From positions 1 through 14,757 of the forward strand of contig CAYPIE010000125.1 of NCBI GenBank assembly GCA_964410665.1: a DNA stretch of 14,757 nucleotides, given 5' to 3'. Below, piece after piece: positions 8,081 to 14,757 of the stretch; positions within the stretch are counted from its first letter, which is position 1, and every line of letters begins with the position of its first letter. The DNA comes from CAYPIE01 sp964410665 (GTDB taxonomy: Bacteria > Planctomycetota > Planctomycetia > Gemmatales > Gemmataceae). The position numbers and the translations under genes are program-made. Below the pieces are notes generated by a model. It worked only from the letters and a program-made list of their open reading frames with translations. It ran no database searches and was not told where the DNA came from.

Positions 8081-8142
8081 GTTGCAACTCGGGTGCGCAG
8101 GCGAGTCAACACTCGTTGGCGGACCCGGGTAGCCCCACCCGG
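8081..8142 (+). other. Two hairpins between the WD40 and M50 genes
   Basis: In the 115-base gap, GTTG-CA-ACTCG (8081-8091) pairs with CGAGT-CAAC (8102-8110) with a two-base bulge. CCGGGT (8125-8130) then pairs with ACCCGG (8137-8142) across a six-base loop. Neither has a U-run. They may stabilise or punctuate a shared mRNA; function is unknown. Confidence 0.35.
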
Positions 8143-8174
8143 ACGACTCCTTCCTCGAAGCGAATACGATCACC

Positions 8175-10430
8175 ATGGATGCCACGCTGATTCAGAATGC
8201 TGAACGTCGCAAACAGGTACGCCTGAAACTGCGCTCGGATCTTATCTTCACGACGCAACTGTATGAGGGCAAAACTTGCCAGGTCGTGAAAGATCCCATC
8301 AGTATGAAGTACTATCGCTTCTCCGAGCGCGAGTACTATGTTCTGAGCTTGCTCGATGGCAAGCACACCATGGAAGAGGTGCAGAAGAGTTTTGAGCGAC
8401 GCTTCCGGCCCGATCGCTTGACGCTCGAGGATCTGGAGTCCTTTGCCCGGCAACTGGTCACCGCGGGGCTGGTGATCCACGAGTCCCAAAATGCTGCCAA
8501 GCATCTGTTTAAACAACAGCAAAAGCAGCGGCGGCTCAAGCGGGTCGCGACCCTGACCAACATCCTCTACGTCAAGATCCCGCTGATCGACCCCGATCGC
8601 CTGCTCAACTGGATGATCAAGTACCTGGGTTGGATGTTCACCCACTGGTTCTTGCTCTTGAGCGTGCTGTTTATGCTCTCGGCAGCTGGTCTGGTGACCA
8701 TGCACTTCCAGACCTTCTACGACAAGCTGCCGACCTACAATGAGTTCTTCCAGTTTCGTACGCTGCTGTATATGTGGATTGCTCTGGGGGTGGTGAAGGT
8801 CATCCACGAATTTGGTCACGGCTTAACCTGTAAGGCATTTGCAAGTGAATGTCATGAGATGGGCTTTCTGTTACTCTGCTTGTCCCCCGCGCTTTACTGT
8901 AATGTGACCGATGCTTGGACGGTGGCCTCCAAGTGGAAGCGAATCTTAATCAGTTTTGCTGGGATCTATGTCGAACTTATGATTGCGGCCGCCGCCACCT
9001 TCGTCTGGTGGTATACGCCGCATATGCCGTTTATCAATAACGTGTCGCTGGCGTTGATGACGCTTTGTAGTGTGAGCACCTTTGTGTTTAACGCCAACCC
9101 GTTGATGCGGTTCGACGGCTACTACATGATGTCGGACTTCCTGGAGATTCCCAACCTCCGGCAGCGGGCGAACAAATACATCACCAACCTGGCCGCTGAG
9201 AAGATGCTCGGCATCGAGCAGCAGCCCGAACCGTACATGCAGCCAAGCCGCCGGGTGCTGTTCGTCGTCTACGCCGTGGCCAGTTATATCTACCGCTGGG
9301 TGATCACCTTTAGCATTATTTGGTTCCTGGCCACCTGGCTGAAGCCATACAAGCTGGAAACCATCTCCTGGGGCCTGGCCACGATGGCTCTGGGGACGAT
9401 GTTCTTCTGGCCGATGTATCGGTTGCGGAAGTATCTCAAGCAACGGGGACGGTTACCGGATATGAAAACGAACCGACTAGTGACGAGCATTGCGATCGTG
9501 ACCGCCATCGTCACCGCCTTTCTGATGGTGCCGCTGCCGATCAGCCGGGTGATGGAAACCGGCATGTTGCAAGTGCCCGAGCAGTATCAGGCCAAGGTTT
9601 ATCTCTCGGCTCCCGGCTTCCTGGAGGAGATTCGGGTGCGTGACGGCCAACCGGTGGTCAAAGGCCAGCTCCTGGCTGTGTTTGGCAACCCCGATATGGA
9701 AGAGCAGAACCTTAAAGCGGTTTCGGAGATGCAGGTGGCCGATGGGCAAATCCGGGCCATCTCCGCTTATATGGCCGATAGCAATGATCCAACCGATGCG
9801 ATGGATGCCAAGTTGCTGACCGAGAAAGCCACCGCCGAGCGGAAAATGAACAAGAATCGAGCGGCTCACCTGCTGCTGCAACAGGAGATCGACAAGCTAC
9901 AAGCCGTCAAGGCACCGCGCAATGGCCGGGTCATGAGTCCGCCACGACCCGATCAAGTCGGGCAAAAGTTTGATAGCCAGGCCTTGACCAAGCCGCTGTG
10001 TACCATCGGCGAACCTGGCCATTTCCGCGTTCTGGTGCCGGTGACCCCGGAAGACTACCGGCTGTTGAAAGAAGACCTTGAGCAGCAAGAAGAGATCGAT
10101 GTCTCCATCCTGGTGGCCGGCCGGAGTGACCATATCTACTCCGCCAAGTTGCGTTTGAGCGACTTGCCCAAGAAGGATGCCGAGCAGGTCCCCTTGCAGT
10201 TAACTCACCGCGGTGGTGGGACATTAGCGGTCAAACCCAGCCAGAACCCCGAAGAGTTGGCGCCCTTGAGCCAAACTTACCTTATCCCCATTACCATCCT
10301 GGACCCCGATGACACCCTGCGACCAGGCATTCTGGCCAAGGTCAAGATCAAGACCAAATGGCGTAGCCTGGGTTGGTGGACCTGGCGTGGCATCACCTCC
10401 GCCTTTGACTGGGGGCTGCTGGGGAGCTAA
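8175..10430 (+). CDS. PqqD-like / M50 site-2 protease / HlyD fusion protein
   Basis: A 751-residue membrane protein in three parts. Residues about 14-105 resemble PqqD-type peptide-binding domains (KYYRFSEREYYVLSLLDGK, LESFARQLVTAGLVI). Residues 157-455 carry about eight membrane helices with the M50 zinc site H211-E212-F-G-H215 (VIHEFGHG) and the distal NANPLMRFDGYY motif, whose Asp314 is the likely third zinc ligand. The active-site residues are all present, so peptidase activity is plausible. Residues 456-735 form a periplasmic adaptor domain with two half-lipoyl motifs (FLEEIRVRDGQPVVKGQ, KAPRNGRVMSPP), a short helical segment and a beta-barrel ending LRPGILAKVKIK. The family role is intramembrane cleavage or, in related PqqD-M50-HlyD proteins, a suspected part of export; the substrate is unknown. 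It is the last gene of the cluster. The ribosome binding site is weak (GAAG, 14 bases upstream). Confidence 0.88.
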   Translation: MDATLIQNAERRKQVRLKLRSDLIFTTQLYEGKTCQVVKDPISMKYYRFSEREYYVLSLLDGKHTMEEVQKSFERRFRPDRLTLEDLESFARQLVTAGLVIHESQNAAKHLFKQQQKQRRLKRVATLTNILYVKIPLIDPDRLLNWMIKYLGWMFTHWFLLLSVLFMLSAAGLVTMHFQTFYDKLPTYNEFFQFRTLLYMWIALGVVKVIHEFGHGLTCKAFASECHEMGFLLLCLSPALYCNVTDAWTVASKWKRILISFAGIYVELMIAAAATFVWWYTPHMPFINNVSLALMTLCSVSTFVFNANPLMRFDGYYMMSDFLEIPNLRQRANKYITNLAAEKMLGIEQQPEPYMQPSRRVLFVVYAVASYIYRWVITFSIIWFLATWLKPYKLETISWGLATMALGTMFFWPMYRLRKYLKQRGRLPDMKTNRLVTSIAIVTAIVTAFLMVPLPISRVMETGMLQVPEQYQAKVYLSAPGFLEEIRVRDGQPVVKGQLLAVFGNPDMEEQNLKAVSEMQVADGQIRAISAYMADSNDPTDAMDAKLLTEKATAERKMNKNRAAHLLLQQEIDKLQAVKAPRNGRVMSPPRPDQVGQKFDSQALTKPLCTIGEPGHFRVLVPVTPEDYRLLKEDLEQQEEIDVSILVAGRSDHIYSAKLRLSDLPKKDAEQVPLQLTHRGGGTLAVKPSQNPEELAPLSQTYLIPITILDPDDTLRPGILAKVKIKTKWRSLGWWTWRGITSAFDWGLLGS

Positions 10431-10456
10431 ACGGGACCTATTCGGCAATGTCGTCT

Positions 10457-10487
10457 AAAACCAACCCCTTCCGTTCGAAGGGGTTGG
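10457..10487 (-). terminator. Terminator between convergent genes
   Basis: CCAACCCCTT (10461-10470) pairs perfectly with AAGGGGTTGG (10478-10487), and C10471-G10477 can add an eleventh pair. On the minus strand the stem is followed by TTTT (10460-10457), so it fits an intrinsic terminator of the gene ending at 10510. It lies 31 bases after the M50 stop at 10430 and could act on both strands, though there is no U-run on the plus side. Confidence 0.75.
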
Positions 10488-10509
10488 ATCGCTGAACCCA
10501 TTCAAAATA

Positions 10510-12774
10510 TCATTCCAAGTAAATAAATTCATTTAAGCAGTAAAGTGTCTGGATGAAATCAACCCAGGCTTCGGTCGTCGCGGTCGGGTTTGCGTGATGC
10601 CGCTGGGTTTGATTCTGCACAAAGGCCAAGCCCTCGGCGAGTTCGGTTGGCGTTGGTGCTCGGCAGAGCGTCCGTTGGTAGGCCTGCTGTACGGCGTTTT
10701 TCGGGCTTTGACGCGCCGTCTGCACCAGTTGCTCGGCAAACGCCTGGGCATGGCCACGAATATGTGGGCTATTCAGCAGATGCAGAGCTTGGGGGGCGAT
10801 GGTGGTCGTGGGTCGTTGCCCCACGCCGACGGTGCCATCGGGAGCATCAAATAGGATCAGACTCGGGATCAATTTGCTACGCTTGATGGTGAAATAGATA
10901 CTCCGTCTTCGCATGGACGGATCGAGGGTCCCTGGTCCATACATGCGTCGATCAAGGCAGCCGCTCGCTGCCAGGATACTGTCGCGGATGGCCTCGGCTT
11001 CCAGACGGCGGGGCTGATAGCGCCAGAACCAACGGTTGTCCGGGTCGACCGAGGCGAGGTCTGGGTCATAGCCCGATTGCTGGCGGTAGGTGGCCGAGTG
11101 TAAAATCAGCCGGTGAATTGGTTTGAGCCGCCAGTCATGGCGGATCAGTTCGTTCGCCAGATAATCCAGCAGCTGCGGGTGACTTGGCGGAACTCCGCGG
11201 GTGCCAAAATCGCTGGGGGTGCGGACAATGCCCTGGCCGAGGTAATGCTGCCAAATGCGGTTGACGATCACTCGGGCCAGCAGCCTGCCCGCTCCTTGGT
11301 CCACGTCGGTGAGCCAGTTGGCCAGCGAGCGACGCCGGTAAGAGGTGCGCCAGTTCTCGGGGGGCGATTCTTGCCAGCGTGCAGTGCTGGTCGGCGTTGG
11401 CATCAGGACTTGCAGAAAACTCTGATGGGCAATGCCTTCTTTTTGCGTGGGGTCCCCACGCTTGAGGAAGTGGGTTTCGGGCAAAAAGTCTTGGCCCTGG
11501 GTGTGCAGACGGACGGCCTTGAGCCCTTCGGTAGAGATCAGAACTTTTTCTTTTTTCGATGCGTCTTCGCCGCCTTTTCGCTCGAGTTGGGTGCGGATGG
11601 TCGTGGTGAATGTGGCCAATAGCCGATAGTAGTCGGCCTGAGGAATCGGATCATATTTGTGATCGTGGCAGCGGGCACAAGCGATGGTCAGGCCAAGCAT
11701 GGCCGTCCCCATGGTGCCGAGCATATCATCGAGCTCATCGTAGCGGTGCTTCTCAACCTCGTTCTTGGTGATCTGGGTGCTGTGCACCCCGGCGGCGAGA
11801 AAGCCGGTGGCCTTGAGGGCGAGCAGGTTGTCCGGGGCGATCTCATCGCCGGCCAGTTGCCAGCGTACAAACGTGTCGTAGGGCAGGTCTTGGTTCAAAG
11901 CCTGAATGACAAAGTCACGATAGTGATAGGCGTAGGGGCGATCGTAATCGTGCTCAAAGCCATGGCTTTCGGCAAAGCGGGCTAAATCGAGCCAGTGGCG
12001 AGCCCAGCGTTCACCAAAGCGCGGGTCGGCCAGCAGCCGGTCAATCAGTTTTTCCTCGGCATCTGCTGACCGATCGTGTAAGAATGCCTTGGCTTCGGCC
12101 GGGGTCGGCGGCATGCCGAGCACATCCAGATAGAGCCGCCGCATTAGCCGCCGCCGATCCACTGAAGGGTTCGGGGTGAGTCCCTGGGCTTGGAATCGGG
12201 CCAGAATGAAGCGATCCACCGGAGTCCGGGCCCAAAGTGGGTCTGCCACCGTCGGGGGCATGGGCTTTGTCAGCGGTTGAAACGACCAAAAGTCTTTGGC
12301 CGCAGCGGGCACAACGGTTTCGGTCCAGCGCTGCGCTTCTTCGGCGTCCAGTAAGGGGCTCGCGTAAGGAGCTCCCAAGTCGATCCAGGACTTGATCTGC
12401 TCAATCGCGGTATTGGACAGCTTTGGCTGCTGGAAGGGCATGCCCGGTTTCTGGGTATGCTTGATGCGTGCCAGGAGCAGACTGGCATTCGCCGCGAACG
12501 GTTTGATGGCGGGGCCGCTGTGGCCCCCCTTAAGCAGTCCGGCACGCGTGGCCAAGTCTAGCCCACCGGCCACGCGAGCGGCGCCGTGACAGTGCAGACA
12601 CTGCTTGTGCAACAGCGGCTGAATCTGTTGGTCAAACACCTCCAGGCCACGCTGCATTCGTGCAGCATGATCGGCCGGGAGCGTCGATGGGGGGTCCGTG
12701 GCTCGGGCGGAGCCAAGCACAGACAGTAGCGCAAGCAAGGACAGCACCTGGCGGAAGGCAACGACAGCAGACAT
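10510..12774 (-). CDS. PSCyt1-DUF1549-DUF1553 secreted cytochrome-like protein
   Basis: A 754-residue exported protein with a signal peptide (VLSLLALLSVLGSARA). Residues about 40-140 are a PSCyt1 domain with the haem motif C59-LH-C62-H63 and a possible axial Met112 (PGMPFQQPKLS). Residues 162-390 match DUF1549 (WSFQPL, DRFILARF, RRLYLDVLGMPPTP, FGERWARHWLDLARFAES) and include a second CxxCH, C366-AR-C369-H370 (IACARCHDHKYDPI). Residues 478-735 match DUF1553 (RRSLANWLTD, VNRIWQHYLGQGIVRTPSDFG, HSATYRQQS). These families are very abundant in planctomycetes and are suspected to work in periplasmic polysaccharide or aromatic breakdown; the activity is not known. The usual partner, a DUF1501 protein, is absent on either side. 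At 754 residues it lacks the extra lectin-like domain of longer relatives. The ribosome binding site is weak. Confidence 0.92.
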   Translation of the reverse strand: MSAVVAFRQVLSLLALLSVLGSARATDPPSTLPADHAARMQRGLEVFDQQIQPLLHKQCLHCHGAARVAGGLDLATRAGLLKGGHSGPAIKPFAANASLLLARIKHTQKPGMPFQQPKLSNTAIEQIKSWIDLGAPYASPLLDAEEAQRWTETVVPAAAKDFWSFQPLTKPMPPTVADPLWARTPVDRFILARFQAQGLTPNPSVDRRRLMRRLYLDVLGMPPTPAEAKAFLHDRSADAEEKLIDRLLADPRFGERWARHWLDLARFAESHGFEHDYDRPYAYHYRDFVIQALNQDLPYDTFVRWQLAGDEIAPDNLLALKATGFLAAGVHSTQITKNEVEKHRYDELDDMLGTMGTAMLGLTIACARCHDHKYDPIPQADYYRLLATFTTTIRTQLERKGGEDASKKEKVLISTEGLKAVRLHTQGQDFLPETHFLKRGDPTQKEGIAHQSFLQVLMPTPTSTARWQESPPENWRTSYRRRSLANWLTDVDQGAGRLLARVIVNRIWQHYLGQGIVRTPSDFGTRGVPPSHPQLLDYLANELIRHDWRLKPIHRLILHSATYRQQSGYDPDLASVDPDNRWFWRYQPRRLEAEAIRDSILAASGCLDRRMYGPGTLDPSMRRRSIYFTIKRSKLIPSLILFDAPDGTVGVGQRPTTTIAPQALHLLNSPHIRGHAQAFAEQLVQTARQSPKNAVQQAYQRTLCRAPTPTELAEGLAFVQNQTQRHHANPTATTEAWVDFIQTLYCLNEFIYLE

Positions 12775-12881
12775 GGATCAGCACTCGGCAACGAAGCGGC
12801 TTCAGGGTTGGTGTGTGTTCTTAATTACCCTATCGCAACCAGACCGCCGACGAAAGGAAAAAGCGGACGGGGACCGGAGCT

Positions 12882-14402
12882 TTACGGTCTCGCGGCGAGG
12901 TTCCGCTGGAAGGTCTGGCCGACTCCCACCATGTGGAAGCTGCCGACCTGACCGTCCATCCGCGTAAATGTCAGCAATTCCGCCTGGAGTAGGTGGGGAT
13001 CACGGATCCGGAAGACATCGCCGTGATGATGATCGAGCATTCGCTCGAATGAGCTCCACTGCCAACGCAACCCGGCAGGAGTATGCTGGATGGTCGCCTG
13101 ACCATAGGCAGGGTTGTGGTAGATGCCGGCGTAGGCCTCCAGCGGAAGACTGGGTTCTTGGTCGGGTTGGCGGGATTGTTCGAGAGCCGTGAGTTGTTCT
13201 TGGCGATGCCGTCGATCCTCGGCTTGGAGCTGTTGAAAATAGTGATGCCAATCCTGAGGAGGTAAGTCTAATAAATAGTCGACCAGCGTGTTGCTCAGCG
13301 CTAGATTCATCCGGGTTCGTTCCAGATTGCCCAAGATGGCCAGTCCATAACCGGCATCGGGCAGCAGGGTCAAATGGACCAGGAAGCCATCAATTTTGCC
13401 CGCATGGGCCAGTTCACGGTGGCCGCGATGATCGCGAACCACCCAACCCATGCCATAGGCCAGCGCTTTGGTATCCGGGTTAAGCCGTCGGTTGGTCGCA
13501 TCGAGTGGAATCGGGGTTTGGGGCTGGTGGGTCTCGGCCAGAACGTTGGCGGCGATCAGTTGTTGGTCGGCATGGCGGCCCTGGTTGAGATGCAGTCTCA
13601 GCCAGGGGGCCAGATCGGCAGCAGCGAGCAGAATAGTGCCGGCCGGGTTTGGCGTCTCCAGAGGATACCAGGGGACGGTTTCCAGGCGGCCGTTCAGAGT
13701 TTGCCGATGACCGATCGGGCGTTGTGCGGGTGACAGCTGGCGGTCGTGGCAAACGGCCGAGGTCATGCCCAGAGGAGTAAAGATCCGTGCTTGCATCAGG
13801 CTTTCCCAGGGGCGACCGGCGGTTTGTGTGGCCGCCAGGCCGGCGGCGGCGACCAAAATACTCTGGTAGGCAAAGCCTCCTCGAAAGGGATAACTCGGTG
13901 CGACCTTGCCAAGTCGCCGGATGGACTCCTGAATGTCCCAAGGAGCGTGGTACCACAGCAAATCATGCCCCTCCACACCGCAGCGATGGGTAAGCAGGTC
14001 GCGCAACGTGGCCTGACGGTCCGCCTCCGCGTCGGCAAGGTGGAAATCCGGGAGATGTTGACGGACTCGATCATCCCAGTGGAGCGTGCCGTCCTCGACC
14101 AACATGGCTAGCAGCGTGGTGGTAAAGCCCTTGGTACATGAGGCCATGGGAAAGAGATGCGTCTTGGCAAGTGGCTGTTCACGGGCAAAGTGTCGGCGGC
14201 CATGAGCCTGGAAATAGAGGATTTGATCCCGATCGACCACCAGTACGACACATCCGGGTACCGACCACTGGCGAAGGGCTTCTTCAACCCGCAAGCCGAT
14301 GGGGTGGTTCGTGACGGGCACGGCAGAACGATTCGGAAGCCAGTACAAGGCCAATCCGAGCCCGATCAGGACGAGAATCCCAAGCAGTCCGAGACGATTC
14401 AT
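12882..14402 (-). CDS. Beta-lactamase-fold serine hydrolase, membrane-anchored
   Basis: A 506-residue protein of the class C beta-lactamase / penicillin-binding-protein-like / esterase superfamily. The N-terminus (LGLLGILVLIGLGLALYWL) is a signal anchor or uncleaved signal peptide. The active-site motifs are S88-CT-K91 (FPMASCTKGF), Y179-Q-S181 in place of the usual Y-x-N, and H333-A-G335 (LAHAGKIDG) as the third motif. Residues about 415-506 (EAYAGIYHNPAYG onward) match the DUF3471-like C-terminal domain often found on these hydrolases. It is probably an extracytoplasmic hydrolase of an amide or ester bond; a true beta-lactamase is less likely. The start at 14402 was preferred over 14414 and 14444 because the latter two lie in or beside the upstream hairpin, while GGA sits seven bases before 14402. 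It is 107 bases ahead of the PSCyt1 gene on the same strand. Confidence 0.85.
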   Translation of the reverse strand: MNRLGLLGILVLIGLGLALYWLPNRSAVPVTNHPIGLRVEEALRQWSVPGCVVLVVDRDQILYFQAHGRRHFAREQPLAKTHLFPMASCTKGFTTTLLAMLVEDGTLHWDDRVRQHLPDFHLADAEADRQATLRDLLTHRCGVEGHDLLWYHAPWDIQESIRRLGKVAPSYPFRGGFAYQSILVAAAGLAATQTAGRPWESLMQARIFTPLGMTSAVCHDRQLSPAQRPIGHRQTLNGRLETVPWYPLETPNPAGTILLAAADLAPWLRLHLNQGRHADQQLIAANVLAETHQPQTPIPLDATNRRLNPDTKALAYGMGWVVRDHRGHRELAHAGKIDGFLVHLTLLPDAGYGLAILGNLERTRMNLALSNTLVDYLLDLPPQDWHHYFQQLQAEDRRHRQEQLTALEQSRQPDQEPSLPLEAYAGIYHNPAYGQATIQHTPAGLRWQWSSFERMLDHHHGDVFRIRDPHLLQAELLTFTRMDGQVGSFHMVGVGQTFQRNLAARP

Positions 14403-14423
14403 ACAAACATCCATGAGAAATGC

Positions 14424-14461
14424 CGACCGGCTCGTGCGAAGCATTCCGCACGAGCCGGTCG
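14424..14461 (-). terminator. Perfect 15-bp stem hairpin, likely terminator
   Basis: CGACCGGCTCGTGCG (14424-14438) is perfectly complementary to CGCACGAGCCGGTCG (14447-14461) around an eight-base loop. On the minus strand it begins 27 bases after the TAG at 14489-14491 and ends 21 bases before the hydrolase start at 14402. That placement fits transcription termination of the right-edge gene. The U-run is weak (GCATTTC). Confidence 0.55.
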
Positions 14462-14488
14462 AGTAACCGGGAGCAAGGTCGCAGAGGA

Positions 14489-14757
14489 CTAGATCCCGTA
14501 ATTCCCACTAAAGCCAATTTTACCCCCGCCGATGCCGCCGATGCCCCCGCCGATGCCGCCGATGCCCCCGGCAATACCGCCAATACCGCCGCCAATACCG
14601 GCAAGGCCACCGCCGCCGATGCCGCCGGCAATGCCGCCAATACCGCCGCCAAGAGTCTCCAAACGGCCTCAGCCAAGGAGCCGGCGGCGAAGCCGGCCGC
14701 TGGCGCCGCCAAGGCCGCCGCGACAAGCGAGACGCCGCCGAAGGCGCCGGCCGCCAA
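14489..14757 (-). CDS. Probable C-terminus of a glycine-rich protein (partial, frame uncertain)
   Basis: On the minus strand the frame ending in TAG at 14489 reads Gly/Ile repeats (GGGIGGIAGGIGG) and closes with GGKIGFSGNYGI, the kind of glycine-rich tail seen in some planctomycete secreted proteins. The hairpin after the stop supports this strand. The difficulty is a TGA at 14669-14671 in the same frame; upstream of it this frame becomes Arg-rich and unlike a protein. A second minus frame stays open to the edge (AAGAFGGVSLVAAALAAP), so a frameshift near 14660 or a sequence error is possible. The plus strand, exactly in antisense register, is also open from ATG 14420 and reads an Ala/Lys/Pro/Thr-rich peptide (KSLQTASAKEPAAKPAAG), but its only start lies beside the hairpin. 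The 5' end lies outside the window. Confidence 0.35.
14520..14655. repeat. GCC/GAT/ACC trinucleotide-rich low-complexity stretch
   Basis: The region consists of triplet-periodic units such as GCCGAT-GCC and AATACCGCC. The unit GATGCCGCCGATGCCCCCGCC recurs almost exactly twice at its left end. The three-base period and the mix of GGC, GGT and GGG codons on the minus strand suggest coding low complexity rather than simple satellite DNA. Such stretches expand and contract by slippage. Confidence 0.7.

Noticed and set aside
8106..8819. A 237-codon minus-strand open frame covering the start of the M50 gene
   Set aside because: It is antisense to the PqqD-like and HEFGH-containing frame and shows no motif.

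Overview
This window looks like a chromosomal segment of a planctomycete, probably of the Gemmataceae type; that placement is inference from gene families. The supporting marks are a protein with a haem-binding PSCyt1 domain followed by DUF1549 and DUF1553, a long secreted protein with a degenerate alpha/beta-hydrolase domain, a short zinc-ribbon membrane protein, and a row of HlyD-type adaptors built on GAF, WD40 and PqqD/M50 modules. Base composition is moderately GC-rich. No tRNA, rRNA, CRISPR array, transposase or integrase was seen.

Layout. Bases 1-200 hold an imperfect GC-rich tandem repeat ending in a hairpin. A minus-strand gene (201-2594) encodes a secreted protein with an alpha/beta-hydrolase fold that seems to lack its nucleophile. 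A divergent region leads to a plus-strand zinc-ribbon/one-helix membrane protein (2860-3342) and then a 325-base gap with no convincing gene. The core is three large plus-strand genes in a row: 3668-5815 (two GAF domains, one transmembrane helix, HlyD-like adaptor), 5981-8059 (lipoprotein HlyD adaptor with a seven-bladed WD40 propeller inserted in it) and 8175-10430 (PqqD-like domain, M50 site-2-protease membrane core, HlyD-like periplasmic domain). A hairpin at 10457-10487 separates these from convergent minus-strand genes: a PSCyt1-DUF1549-DUF1553 protein (10510-12774) and a beta-lactamase-fold serine hydrolase (12882-14402). The right edge is a GGC/GCC-rich low-complexity stretch, probably the glycine-rich C-terminus of another minus-strand gene, with a strong hairpin after its stop codon.

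How the genes may work together. All three core proteins carry the two half-lipoyl motifs flanking a helical region that mark membrane-fusion adaptors. They differ in what is attached: a cytoplasmic GAF sensor, a periplasmic propeller, or an intramembrane metalloprotease with a peptide-recognition-like N-terminus. There is no ABC ATPase, RND pump or TolC-like protein in the window, so this does not look like a standard tripartite pump. My inference is an envelope system that recognises, processes or moves a peptide or protein across the inner membrane, with the GAF module coupling it to an intracellular signal. The flanking genes look like independent planctomycete housekeeping or catabolic genes rather than parts of this system.
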